Under the pieces are notes generated by a model. It was not told where the DNA came from, searched no databases, and saw only the letters and a list, made by a program, of their open reading frames with translations. The position numbers were made by a program, and so were the translations under genes. Below, in pieces: positions 12,631-25,465 of a DNA stretch of 64,000 nucleotides. Each line of letters starts with the position of its first letter. Within the stretch, counting starts at the first letter, position 1. Origin of the DNA: Cryphonectria parasitica EP155 (taxonomy: Eukaryota > Ascomycota > Sordariomycetes > Diaporthales > Cryphonectriaceae); the NCBI RefSeq assembly GCF_011745365.1, contig NW_024468911.1:186001-250000 (forward strand). Reading direction: 5' to 3'.

Positions 12631-13752
12631 ATGAAGATCGAAGGATATGCCCTAATTGTCGGTGGAGGTCAGTTTTTTCATTGCCTGCCCCACCCCGCGG
12701 CGATTACATCCCAGTCAAACCAGTGCTGACATGCATCATCCACTATTATCATTATCAGGCAGTGGCATCGGGAAGGAATGCGCCATTGCTTTCGCCAGAG
12801 AGGGTGCCTCGGGTGTCCTGGTAGCCGACATCAATATCGGAGCGGCCCAGGCAGTGGTCGAGCTGTGCAAGACGGCGGCTAGAGATGCGGGTACATTTGA
12901 CGCCGAGGCCCTTCATGTCGATGTAACGTCAGAGGAATCCGTCAGCTTGATGGTGCAGAACGCCTTGCAGAAATTCGGACGCATCGATTATTGTGTCAAT
13001 AGCGCAGGAGTGAGTGTAACGCAGGGCGGCGGCGTTTACTGCTATGAGCAAGCCCCTCTCCCTTTCTGTCCATTTTTTCCATTTCTATTTTGGCAGATGC
13101 TATGAGATGCTGACTCTCTCCAAATGCAGATTGGGATCGAGGTCGCACTTGAGATTGCTGAGGCGTCCGTGGCTGACTTCAGCCGATTCATGGATGTGAA
13201 TGTCACGGGCAGCTTCCGCATTACGCAGCATATCTCGGCGCTTATGAAGGCCCAAGAGCCGAGACAGATCGATACTGCGTCCCCAGGACGTGGTATGACG
13301 CGTGGGGCCATTGTCTTGATGGGCTCGGCTGCGTCGTTTGGAGCCCAGCCTCGGATGGTACAATATACAGCGTCCAAGCATGCGGTGCTGGGGCTGGTTA
13401 GGAATGCCGGTATGTTTGCTCCTGCGGTTGAACCCTAAAAGAGGAACAAGAGAAAAACCCAATGCTAACCATAACTCCTCGCCTACTCATAGCTCTCGAT
13501 AATGCCAAGTACGGCATCAGAGTTAACTGCCTGTGCCCCTCTTGGGTCAACACTCCAATGGTACAGCGAGCGGTAGATCAGGTGCCAGGGCTCGGCAATG
13601 CGATCAAGGCTGCTGTGCCGATGGGCCGCATGGCATTGACTGACGAGGTTGCCGACGCCGTTTTGTTTCTCTGCAGCCCTAAATCCAGCTACATGACGGG
13701 CTCCGCCTTGGTCATGGATGGCGGCACGATGTTGAGTCCGTTGAGCGCCTGA
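12631..13752 (+). CDS. Classical short-chain dehydrogenase/reductase
   Basis: Four exons (12631-12667, 12759-13009, 13130-13409, 13493-13752) give 275 residues. The first intron splits the nucleotide-binding loop: the exon 1/2 join gives VGGGSGIG. Next come VADIN (acidic residue after beta-2, suggesting NAD preference), DVTSEES, NSAG in place of NNAG, the catalytic serine in MGSAAS, and YTASK. The end has the PSWVNTPM and MTGSALVMDGG patterns of classical SDRs. Intron 1 uses a GTCAGT donor, which is less usual but needed to keep the motif. In salicylaldehyde clusters one such SDR acts on the PKS-derived intermediate. It lies head-to-tail with the oxidase upstream and the cupin downstream. Confidence 0.9.
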
Positions 13753-14656
13753 TTGGACAAGGTTCGGGGCTCGTTGGCTAGCGAGGAGTGGGGACGGGGT
13801 GAGACGGGGTGGGGGTGAAGTGGGGGGTGGGGATTGGAGGAAACAGTGGGCTTAAGCGCAGTCTTGGCACAACGCTCCGTGAGAACAATGCTAAATGCTG
13901 CTGACTGCATTTGATGAAGGGTTCTGGTTGGCGGTCATGGCCTACGCTTCCACTTCGGAAGGATTTCAAATTAGTGCCCAGAAGGTGCTGACGAAGTCAT
14001 CACACAATGTATGTAGTGATAAGCCTATTGATCCCCAACGGAGCCCTAATCAAGCCCGACCACTGTAGTATTATTGAATCCTTCGGCAAGATATGCAGTT
14101 CGCTGGCTCATTTCCTCTGTATAGTGCGTATTATCTCAGCACGCGTTGCTGCAATCGGTGGCCCCAGCATAAATTTACTAGGGTTTAAAATATTACGCGA
14201 GAAGGCAAACTTTGGGATCTAGGCCACTAGTAACAATCAAGATCAGAAGTACTGTGTACGCTGGTCATGATGTGAATGTGTACCATTGTACCCTCGATTG
14301 TGGGTGCTCCTTTGCTCTATCAGAGATGCAGGTCGTGATCACGGGCTTGGCCTCGAAAGGATCGGTCCCCACAAGTACTTTGACTTTTGATTCTATGTTC
14401 TGAGCCAATTTGGGGGCTGGAGGGAGAGGGGAGATGGAAATGGAAAAGAAAGGAAAGGGAGGGGTGAGCACATTTGGCTTCCGGGGATAATTAGATGTGG
14501 CAAACTATTCTTGTTGTGACATTGGTCCTAGGGGGCCAATCTTCTCTCTCAGCCAACTTCGCCTGGCTTCGTGTTCTTGGGACCAGTCCTGCCTCCTCTG
14601 TTTCTGCTTGTTCTCTCTCTCTCACACACACACATTGATCACAACATTATACCACA
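13753..14656. other. Intergenic, cupin promoter
   Basis: No gene seen. The right end has a CT/CA-rich leader (about 14605-14637) just before the cupin start. Confidence 0.5.
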
Positions 14657-15431
14657 ATGGCTGCCACTCCTGAGCCCGCGAAACAAGAAAAGACCGGCCT
14701 GGGCGTCGGGTACGTTACGCATGGCTTCCCGGCCGCAGGCCTTCGCCGGACGGTGCGGTACATTACAGGCCACAACACCGAAGGGAAGGGCATTTTCCTC
14801 TCCACAGACTGCGGCGACCATCATCGCGTCATGGGTGAAGAAGAGGCCATCGCCAATATCCTGTACTCTACCCAGGAGTCCCCAGTGGACATGGGAGGGG
14901 ATATTGACGTTGCCAAAGCAAAGGGTGCAGAGGTAATTATAAATCATGATGCATAATCACAGAGCCTCTTCTCCCACTATCTTGATCCTTTGCTTGTTTC
15001 CTCTGCATGAGGTGTCCTGACATCCAAATAGCCTCCTCTTCACTACCACAATGGTACCGTTGTGCGAATGGTAGATTTTGGCCCGGGGGTAAGTAAAGCA
15101 TCCAGTCATTTAAACACTCAAATCAATCTGACGTGAATCTGACGTGTTGAAGGTCTCCTCTCCTCTTCACCGAGCAATTTCTCTGGACTACGGTGTTGTC
15201 ATCGAGGGCGAGTTTGAATTGACTTTGGACTCTGGAGAGAAACGTGTTATGCGCCAGGGCGATTTTTGCGTGAACCGTGGGGCTATGCATGCTTGGCGAA
15301 ATCTGACTGGCAACGGTACTCTGCCAGGCCGCATGTTGTGGGTTTTGCTTGACTGCAAGCCTATCATTATTAACGGCCAGGAGGCAGTGGAGGATTTGGG
15401 TGATCTGGCTCCATACTATCAGGGACGTTGA
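14657..15431 (+). CDS. Small cupin-fold protein of the cluster
   Basis: Three exons (14657-14932, 15032-15088, 15153-15431), all joined in phase 0, give 203 residues. The C-terminal half is a single cupin barrel of the BLL6423-like type: the SLDYGVVIEGE strand pair, then a Glu-rich strand, then GDFCVNRGAMHAWRN. The second cupin motif keeps its His and Asn. The first is reduced to a single His (SPLHRA) where many cupins have HxH, so a full metal site is uncertain. Cupins of this size accompany HR-PKS genes in the fog, vir and srd-type salicylaldehyde clusters, where they are linked to forming or releasing the ring product. I infer that role here. The PPLHYHNG segment in exon 2 may supply extra His ligands. 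Confidence 0.88.
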
Positions 15432-15684
15432 AGTCCTGAGTCGACACTTAAATAGACAAGTATTTACGACAATTGCCAACATTCTATAAAGCTTCACATG
15501 GGTGCATCATCTACATTATCAGATTTGGTGACAGAATATAGCGGAAAGAGGACTTTCAATCAACAAAATTGTATACAATATGTATGTAGCTGAAGACTAG
15601 AGACTCTTGTTTTGAACATAAAAACTTGAGTTCTCAACGAACGGTAGACAGTTGAACAGAAATTCACCAATTTCAGATTCATTA

Positions 15685-17247
15685 TCAATCAATCTTTTTT
15701 CTGGCCTCGAGAGAAACGCGTTGCAGTTTTGCAAAATTGAACGTGTTCCAAAACATGTAGTCCTAGAAGCTATTAATCTGACTGACTTTTGACAGAGACA
15801 TTGCGATACAATAGAAAGACTACGAGGGGCACATACCCAGACCCTCCTCCAAAGGAAAGTGTCCAAGAAACGGACAATAAGCGTAGTTTTCCCATACCAA
15901 AACCAGGTTGTAGGCTGTGATTTGATACTCTCGGCAACAACTTTGCTGGCGTAGTCGAATCGGTTTGTAGTGTCTTTGAGAGATGTATCAATATACTGAG
16001 CGAAAAATGAATTTATCACGAGACCTTGGGCGGGTACCCTACTTGGAATCCTCTGTACGTGTTTTTTGAACTCTTCCGAAAGTGGGGCAAAGTAGGAGCC
16101 TGTGATATTTCAGAGTCAGCAACAATGCCCAAGTGCAGGTAGATTCTATTGCTACTCATAGAGCTGTACACACCTTCGGGAAGCTCTCTCGACGTGTCTC
16201 TTTTCAGAATATTTGTTCCGATTTCGCCAGATATAATCTTTCATTGTGTGGTCATCAGTCAGCAGCTGTATTGAATTTTGTCCAGAAACGACTATATTTG
16301 CCTCACTTACCGTCAAGACTTTGACACTATTCACACAGAAGAAAAAGGAATCCTGGCGTTAGCAGAGATATACTTGCAAAGTTTATCACAGCAGCGCAGC
16401 AGTGATTCGAGTTCCTTACTTCAATGGCGCCATCTCCACCCGGAGAGTGTTCGACCAGTGGTGGAGCGCTGCCTTAGTGGCATTATACGAAGCTGACACG
16501 CCGGCTTGTCAGTTCGGACCCGATATGGTTTAGCATGGCGAAGCAGCAGGAAATAAGACTCACATCCATAGACATAGGGAGAAATGCCGGCGACCGATCC
16601 AATATTGACGATAGTGCCAGAGGACTTGATAAGCATGTCATGGAACCAGCGGACCATTCTCATGGGACCAAAGATGTTGACGTCAAACATATACTGAACC
16701 TCTTTGACATCTGTGTCGATGGCTGTCATTGTGTACGCTGGAAAAGCGGTCGGTCATTTGTCAGAAGAGAAGGGAACAACGAAAGGAAGGGAAAAAACCA
16801 ATCTTGAGCCAGGTGAAGGAGAGGGCTGCTCACCTATGCCTCTACATTTCGGGTCATTATGTCAATGATTAGCTTGTATGTTTGATTCGAGAGCTTCAGT
16901 TGCCTGGAGGCTACAAACGCATTGTTGACAAGAATGTCGAGATGACCGCCCGTGATAGCGGCCACAATCTTTTTGAGTTCTTTTACAGACTCTTCCTTGG
17001 TAACATCGAGCGAGAAGCAAGTGATGCCAGCTTCGGTCAGATGCACTCTCGACTCGGATGGGAGGACAGTGGCAATGGCGGAGATGCCATGCGTTTGGTA
17101 CTCTTTCACCAGTGCTTCCCCGATGCCTCCCTGGCCACAGCTTGAACTCTCTTCTATTAGCACAGATGACATTGATAAAGGGCATAATCAACCACAAAAG
17201 CCAAGCACGTACCCCGTCACAAGAGCAAACTTCTTTCTCTGAGCCAT
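15685..17247 (-). CDS. AYR1-type short-chain dehydrogenase with microexons
   Basis: Ten exons (17247-17213, 17140-16919, 16841-16834, 16737-16564, 16492-16420, 16326-16311, 16237-16174, 16099-16038, 15995-15837, 15762-15685) give 296 residues, the length of yeast AYR1-type reductases. Motifs in order are TGCGQGGIG, LDVT, NNAGIAYTM, FDVNIFG, NIGS, YNATK, a hydrophobic segment with FLDTFLW, and a short Lys/Arg-rich C-terminus. Exon 3 is only 8 nt and exon 6 only 16 nt; both are required to keep these motifs in frame. The 42-nt intron between exons 8 and 9 is in frame and may be retained. The family contains NADPH-dependent acyl-dihydroxyacetone-phosphate reductases, but AYR1-like SDRs also occur in salicylaldehyde clusters. 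The gene is divergent from the PKS, with about 1 kb between. Confidence 0.85.
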
Positions 17248-18210
17248 TTTTCGTAGCCGCCAGCGTTGTGTATGAACGATCACTCACACTCGTAGCCGAG
17301 GCAGAGGCTGCGTCTGGGCATAATTGCGTTTTGGGGCCAAGGAAACCGAAAAAAGACAGCAACGAATTTGTTCATTATTATTAATTGATGACAGGCAAGT
17401 AGCCGGACATCCATTCAGCCGCGGTGAAGGATTCCACGCCGAGAGCAAGCACACGCAGGCACACGCAAGCACACGGCCACAGTACTAAACCTTGCTTTGA
17501 GTTCTAGCGACGCTTACAAGCTGACATGAATTGCGGATACTTGTTTAATTCTACACAAGAGGAACGTCCTCCGTGGAAACGCCGCAACGATTGGGTGGTT
17601 GGTGTGGGGGGAGGGGCAGGTGGAGGGGCTTAGTTGGTGCATGTCGGTTCCTTCGTCATTAGCTCATGGATAACGGTGCCGCTTGGATGCGACGCTGTCT
17701 TTTTTTCTTCTTTCTCCATCTTCTTCACGGATGTTGCAAGACATATCAAGATGCAGCCCACTATTACTACATAGTACATGTACTAGAGCATGTCATGTAC
17801 TGAGTGGTGTACTTGTATTACTTTTGGAAGAAGGGCTAATGTAGAGAGTACTTTGAGGTGCATGTGATATGAGTTGCGCCACTTCGTCAACACAATGGAT
17901 CCCTGACTCTTTATGCTGTGTGATATGCTTAAAGGAACCCTGTAGAACTCGCCATGTGAATAATATCTCGATAATCAAATATTCAATATGATTGCTCAGA
18001 ACCAGAACACTACAGAAAATGCGCAACGGCGGCCGCTACTATTACTTTTATATCGTTGGCAATCAGTTCAATCACTGTTCTCTTCATTTCCCTTCCCCGC
18101 CCTCCATCTTCTTGTTCTTCTTCTTGTTGTTCTGCCTCCTCCTCCTCCTCCTCCTCCTCTTCTTCATTTCTCCTCACACATTCAGATCTCATGCCTCCTA
18201 TGTATTCGTC
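17248..18210. promoter_or_regulatory. Divergent promoter region, AYR1-like SDR / HR-PKS
   Basis: This non-coding 1-kb stretch must carry the promoters of both genes. A short upstream frame (ATG 18191, stop 18218-18220) overlaps the PKS start at 18211, and a pyrimidine-rich (CTC)n leader lies at 18110-18175. The dyad GCGGCCGC at about 18029 is the clearest palindrome I can see. Confidence 0.5.
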
Positions 18211-21200
18211 ATGGGATTAAAATACGTTGCAGTCCATGAAGGGACAAAGAACGATGAGGTTGGAGACCTGCAGAACGGAACCACGATGAGTTCATCCAAG
18301 ATGAACAACCGTGAGCCAGAACCTCATATCCAAAACAATGACGACGACCCTGTGTGTATAGTAGGAATGGGTACGTGTCTTTTCATGAATGGAGAACCAA
18401 TCAATAATACTGGCATCTCTCCCTTGCTTTGCGTTTGTGTTGTTTTCGAAGCTCATACGTTTCTTCCATTTCAGCATGCCGCCTACCAGGGGGCGTCGAC
18501 TCGCCGTCTAAGCTCTGGGACACTCTGTTGAACAAACAGTGCTACAGTGGCCCAGTACCGCAGTCCCGTTTCGACCTTTCGGGCTGGTATCATCCCGATG
18601 CCAATCGTGCCGGGGTCATGAATGTCCCAGGCGGATATTTTCTCCAAGAGGATGTGCGACAGTACGATGCGGGCTTCTTTGGCGGCCTGGGCGGTGTCCA
18701 CAACCTCGAGGCGGCAGGGCTGGATCCTCAGCAGCGGAAGCTGCTCGAGGTAGTCTACGAGTGCTTCGAACACGCTGGGGCTACGCTGCATGACATGGCG
18801 GGCAGCAACACGGGAGTCTATGTCGGCAACTTCACGGTCGATCACGCGACAATGCAGTTGAAAGACCCGGACACAATCGGGCGGTACACGGCCGTTGGGG
18901 TTGGGACCAGTCTGCTGGCAAATCGTGTCAGCTACGTGTTCGACCTACAAGGGCCCAGCCAGGTCCTGGATACGGCATGCTCGTCGTCTCTGTACTGCCT
19001 CCACAATGCCGTCCAGGCCTTGCTTGGCGGCGAGTGCGACGGAGCCATCGTTGCAGGCGCCAACCTGATCATGTCGCCGGATCAATGCCTGGGAACGTCG
19101 AGGGCGGGCTTCCTATCACCCACTGCTACGTGCCATACATTTGGTGCCGAAGCAGACGGGTACGCACGGGCCGAGGGCGTCAATGCAATTTATGTCAAGC
19201 GTTTGTCTGCAGCTCTACAAGATGGGGACAAAGTCTGGGCCGTGATTCGTGGCACTGCAGTCAATGCGTGAGTATTCTGCCTCTCTTTCTGCCTCCTTTT
19301 TTCTTGCTCACTTCCTCATTCCCTTTCCCTCTCTAACTGCGGTCATGAGCGAATGATCAGACACAATGTGCTAACCAAATGGTTATGAGCACTACAGAAA
19401 TGGCAGAACGTCTGGGATCTCGCAGCCCAACGCAGACCGCCAGGCGGCCGTCATCAACAAGGCGTATGCGACGGCGAAGCTCGATGTTCTGGACACAGAT
19501 TACGTCGAGTTCCACGGCACGGGAACGCCAATTGGTGATCCCATTGAGGTCGAAGCCGTAGCGCGGTGTTTTGCACAAAAAAGAGCGACCCGGCTGATGA
19601 TCGGTGCCTCCAAGCCCAACTTTGGCCACAGCGAGGCTGCAAGCGGGCTCACGGCCATCATCAAAGCTGCGCTGGCTTTGGAAAAGGGTCAGATCCCCCC
19701 GACCTGTGATGTCAAGAAGTGGAATCCAAAGTGTAAGTGGACGATTTATTCATTGTATCAGGAGAAGAAGAAAAAAGAGGAGACTTTTTTTTTTTTTTAT
19801 TGTGCTGCATTCTTCACCGTCCTTGTGCCTCCTGTTCTTCCTCTTTCGCTCTGAGGTATACATTTACTAATGCCTGCCGTTTTGTAGTGCAACTCGATGC
19901 CCGCAATCTTTTAGTTGTCCAAAAGCCTACTTCCTGGCCGAGGGCACTTCGAAGGGCCAGTGTCAACTCATTTGGCTACGGCGGTGCCAACTCGCATTTG
20001 ATTCTCGAGTCAACGGACAGCTACCTCGGAGGATTCCGGGAGGATGTGCTGCCAGCCCGCATAAGTGCTGCTGCTGTGCCGTCAGAAAATCATGATGACA
20101 AAAGAGAGGAACAAAAATCTGACCGCCATATACTGCTTCCTATCTCAGCGGCGACAAGACAGGCTCTAGATGCCCGCGTAAGCCAGATCACCGAAGTCCT
20201 CACGCAGATGGACAAGACAGATCATCCGCTTGTCGGGCACAAGCTGCAGGATATAGCCTACACTCTCAGCCAGCGCAGGTCTCACATGGACTTTCGACAC
20301 GCCCTGTTGGTCAATATGCAGGCAACCATGAGAGGCGACGGTGGCGAAGATGAGATGATCCATCATATCAAGGCACCAGAAGTCACAGGTCACAACAGTT
20401 CCGGCCTACTACCCTTTGGCTTTGTCTTCACTGGCCAGGGCGCGCAGTGGGCTAACATGGGCAAGGAGCTGCTGGAGATGAGCACGATCTTTCGTACAAC
20501 CATCCGCAGCCTCGACAGTGTCCTGCAAAGACTGCCCAGGGAGCAGGCTCCGGACTGGACCATCGAGCAGACACTCCTTGACCCGCCCGCGTCCAGCCAG
20601 ATTCATGACGTCGTCCGCAGCCAACCAGTCTGCACCGCCCTCCAGATCGCCCTGGTCGATATGCTGGCTGCCTGGGGGGTTCAGCCTACAACTGTGGTGG
20701 GCCACTCCTCGGGCGAGATTGCCGCTGCCTACGCAGCAGGGCTCCTGAACGCCGACCAGTCCATTCTGGTTGCGTTTTTCAGGGGCTTGGCGGTTGGTAC
20801 ATTGCAGAGTCAAGGTGCGATGCTGGCGGCCGGTATGGGCCCCGAGGCTGCCTCGCAGCTCGTGCGGGACAGCGGTCTGGACGAGAGTGTGAGTGTTGCC
20901 TGTGTGAACGCGCCCGACAGCGTCACGCTTAGCGGTTCTTCCGAGGGGATCGAGCGTCTCCTAGTCAAGCTTCAGGAGCAGAACAAGTTTGCCCGAAAGC
21001 TGCAGACAGGAGGGAGGGCATACCACTCTTTTATGATGAGAGAGGTGGGCGGCTTGTATGAAAAATTACTCGCACCATATCTCGGCTCAAGAGCAGAGCA
21101 GAAGCAACAGAAGAACAACGCAACCATATCCATGTTCTCATCTGTGGATGTTGACAGCGATAAGGGCGGCGGCAACAACGAAGAGTCTACCATCCTGGAC

Positions 21201-24200
21201 CAAAAATCAGCAAGTACAGCTCAGTACTGGAGGGCCAACCTCGAGAGGTCGGTCCAGTTCTGGCGAGCGGTACAGAACATGACGAATTTTGTCGAGGAGC
21301 GACAAGCAACTGCAGGAGGAGGAGGAGGAGGAGGAGGAGGAGGAGGAGGCAAAAACGGCCTTCTCCATCTGGTCGAGATAGGCCCGCACAGTGCGCTCAA
21401 GGGACCATTGCAGCAGATACGCCGCCACATGGGCCGTGACGAGGCTGCCCTCCCTTACTCGTGCGCTCTCCTCAGAGGTCAGGACGCAGAGCTCTCGGCT
21501 AAGAAGCTCGCAGGCACCCTCTTCCTCCACGGCACAAACCTGTCCTGGCAACACATATCGCCATCACCAGCATTCCTAGATAAGCAGCAGCAACAAAAAG
21601 AACATCAACGAGACTCTGATCTGCGCGTCAGTCTCCCTCCCTACCCATGGGACTATTCTGGTGGTCTCCTCTGGACCGAGTCCCGCACCAGCATCGAGAT
21701 GCGCAACCGTCCGTTCCCCCGCCATCCTCTTCTGGGCTCGCTCCGTGTGGCCGGCAACGGCCTCGACTGGCAATGGAAAAACCAGCTGAGCATCAAGGAG
21801 ATTCCCTGGTTGCGTCACCACAAGGTCGAGACACAGGTTGTCTTTCCAGCAGCGGGCTATCTCGCCATGACCATCGAGGGCTTGTCACAGGCATTGCATC
21901 TTGGCAGTAACGCCGACAGCAAGAATAACGACAAGAATGATAAATTCCGACGTCCTTGCTGGCTCGAGTTCCGCAACGTGAGCATCAGCACTGCGCTCGT
22001 GGTGCCTGATGACGAAGATGATAACGAGAACCACTACAGTTCTCACAACAACACAGACAAAAACCACACAGTAGAGTTACACACTGTCATCTCGCCGCGT
22101 GCTCTGTCTTCGACCACCATGTCTTCCAGCTGGTACGACTTCTCCATCTCGTCTTGGGTGGCGGGCAAGGCAACGGTGCACTGCGCCGGAAGCATCCAGC
22201 CACACAAGGCCGAGAGCGATATCAGCAGTGCCGCATTAGTAGAAGACACTGCCACAACACAGCAGCACCAGCAGCAAGGACACGGCACAGAGCAGGGAGC
22301 CACTGGATCAGCCGCACTGTACTATCGAAAGTTCGAACAGGAGGGGTTGTGCCTCGGTCCTTGGTTCCAGTCCATCACTGGCGTCGTCACTGATGATTTT
22401 GATGACAATGGTGACAACAAAAACAACAAGTCCTCCGCTTCCCCTGAAATCCTCGTGGCTACTACCCTTCTCAGGCCTCAGAACGAGGAGCGTGTACCAG
22501 CAGATGCACACCTCAGCCAGCAGGAGCGTGAACAGGATGCCATCCATCCCATCACCATCGATGCCTGCATCCAGGCAGGTATCATGTCCACAGCCGGCGG
22601 GGACCTGAGCATCCTGGGTGCACATCTTCCCATTTCTATCCGAGAATGTTGGATCCATGGTGACTGCGGCGGCAGTGGCATTGGTAGCAGTGGCAGCGAG
22701 GAGGACGCCATTCCACCTGTTCAAAGCATGATCCAGGCACGCGCCCGCAAGACAGGCGTGTCGACCCACCGCGTCGATGCCACCCTCCGCCATCCACACA
22801 GTGCCGCGCCCCTCATCCACCTCCAAGATGTCCTCGTGTCGCACTACAGCGCCAAGATGCCTCATCTCGACCTTGGGTCCGTCATCCCTCGCCAGCCCTG
22901 CCTGCGCGTGACCTGGAAGCCAGACATGACGCACCTGCGCGGTTCTTCAGCGAAGAGACTGCGTGATTACCTCGCCGGCTCCCTGGACAGGCTCTTGGGT
23001 GCGCTCCCAGACACAGAAGATCTAGCCGACAATGCAACGGGGACGGCGGTCGCGGCACTGCTGGACCTAGCAGGTCACCGGAACCCGCGCATGCAAGTGT
23101 TGGAGCTGGGTGAGGATTGCACTTGCAAGGCTAGACAGTGGATGGCGGTGCTGGGCAAGGAAACTGCGTGTCAGCGTTATCAATCATGGAAGACGACCCT
23201 CCCAGACCTCGACGGGCCTGCTGCTGTTGCTAAAGCTCGCGAACATCAAGAAGATAATAATGACGGCCAGACTCCGGGGCGAGCTGTCTTTGATGTTGTG
23301 CTTCTTCTCAGCGTACGTACTCTCCAGAGCCTGCTCTTCCTCCTTCTGTTTTCTGTTTTCTTTTTTCTTTTTTCCGTCTCTCTTCTCCTCATTGTGCATG
23401 CATCATAAGAGGATTTTATCGTCTTTTGGTAGTTCATGATGATCATGATCATGATGATAATTTTGCTAACATTTGTATTTCTTTCTTCTCGACACAAATA
23501 GCGAAAGAAAAGTCGGGAATATTGGGAGAGACATCCTAACGAAATTATTTCTCTCATCAACCAAGGAGGAATGGTCATAACCCGCAAGACAAGCGCCAGT
23601 GTCACTGTCTTGGAAAAGGCAGGGTTCGACAAGGTCGAGTTGGGATACGACTTGATCTTTGGAATCCGTCCTGAAGGCAAAGGCGTACTGTCCCTTGAAG
23701 GAAAGCGATTTGTAATTTTGGTAAGAAACGAAACAGACGAGAAGCTCACCCTTGCCCTAAGCTGACGACCTTTCTTTTTTTGTTTCTTCATTAACCACCA
23801 TCTTTGCACAGACTCGCGAAGCCTCCCCGTGTTCTCTCTCGGAGAAGTTTGCAAAGGCCATGGTGACGCAGCTGCAGAAACAAATCGGCACATCCATTGT
23901 GGTGGACGTAGTGCCGCTCGAGGAGGCCGGACAGGCGTCGTTGAGCCAGGACACAATATGCGTTTCTCTCCTGGAGATGGCAGACCCATTCCTGGCCACT
24001 ATGAGCCAGGACGACATGAACCATCTCCGCAATGTCACTGGGCGCGTCACCACCCTGCTGTGGCTCACAGGTGCAGACATGTTGGGAGACGCGCCGAGGC
24101 CTGACCTGACGCTCTGCAACGGCCTCGCACGCGCACTCATGTTGGAACAGCCAGCACTTCGTTTCCTGGTCCTGGATATCGGCACCCCTGAGAAGTGGGA

Positions 24201-25434
24201 CATGTCATCGACGCGCGAGAACATTGTGAGCGTGCTCGCAGCGCTGCTGTCCAGGGACGCAGGCACAGACACACTGGAAGCTGGCGACAGCGAATATGTG
24301 CAACATGACGGTCTCGTCTACATCAGCCGTTTCACGCCCGATCCTGTGCTGAATACTACATTCAACCGCCGCCTGCGTCTCGGGGGAGCTGCTTCGTCCA
24401 GCCACACTCGAGATGTTCATGATGATGATAATAATCATAACTACAATTATGGCACCATCCATGAGGATGGCGCTGAGCTCATGTCGTCGTCGCCATCCTC
24501 ATCCTCATCAATCATCCAACACACCCCCTTGAGAAGAGCTCGGCCTGCAAAGCTGTCCATCGGTCGTGTCGGCGTCACCGACACAATACACTTTCAAGCA
24601 ATGGAGAATTCTTTCTCTTCACCTTCCTCTTCTCTTCCAGCAGACTCAGTTGACGTGCTGGTCAAGGCTGTCAGCCTCAACGCCAAGAACGTGTATGCCC
24701 TCAGTGGCCGCGTGGAGACGGTGGCTGCCTCGACGGTGGATGAGTTCAGCGGCATCGTGACCGCAGTCGGCGCAGGGGTAACGCACCTGCAACCTGGCGA
24801 CCGCGTTTTTGGCTTAGCACCGGCCCAGCTCACGACGACGATGCGCATGCACGCCACCGACGCCCACAAGATGCTCGACACAGAGGAGTTCTCTGTCATG
24901 CCCACCATGCTCACAGTGTACGCCACAGCCTTGTACGCCCTCGACCACCGCGCCCACCTGCGTGCTGGCGAGACTGTGCTGATCCATGGTGGTGCCGGCG
25001 CGCTGGGGTTCGCCGCCATCTCCCTGGCACATCGCCTCGGTGCGGTCGTCTACACTACTGCAGGGTCGGCCAGCAAGCGGCAGTTCATCACCGAGGAGCT
25101 GGGCATCCCTCCCGAGCGCGTCTTCAACTCACGAGATAGGGGCTTTGTCGAAGGGCTGAGGACGGCCACGGGCGGACGCATGGCTGATGTGGTCGTCAAC
25201 TTCCTCGTGGGTGACCTTCTTCATGAGAGCTGGCGCTGTGTCGCCCCCTTCGGCCGCTTTGTCGAGGTGGGCAAGCAGGATCTCGTCAACGGCGGCCGCC
25301 TGGATATGGACGTCTTCCTGCGCAATGCTACCTTTACCGCCTTTGACCTAACAGATTTGATAATGCATCAAGACGAGCACTACCGCCAAGTCTGGATTAA
25401 GTACGTCTCCTCCTCTTTTTCTCCCTCACCCCAG

Positions 25435-25465
<31 letters not shown>

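Noticed and set aside
15597..16019. Reading the C-terminal part of the AYR1-like gene as a separate gene
   Set aside because: Its motifs continue the upstream SDR in phase once introns are placed.
24000..24560. Split of the PKS into two genes at the MT-remnant introns
   Set aside because: Introns at 23313-23501 and 23721-23811 have good sites and keep phase, and ER-KR-ACP follow in order.
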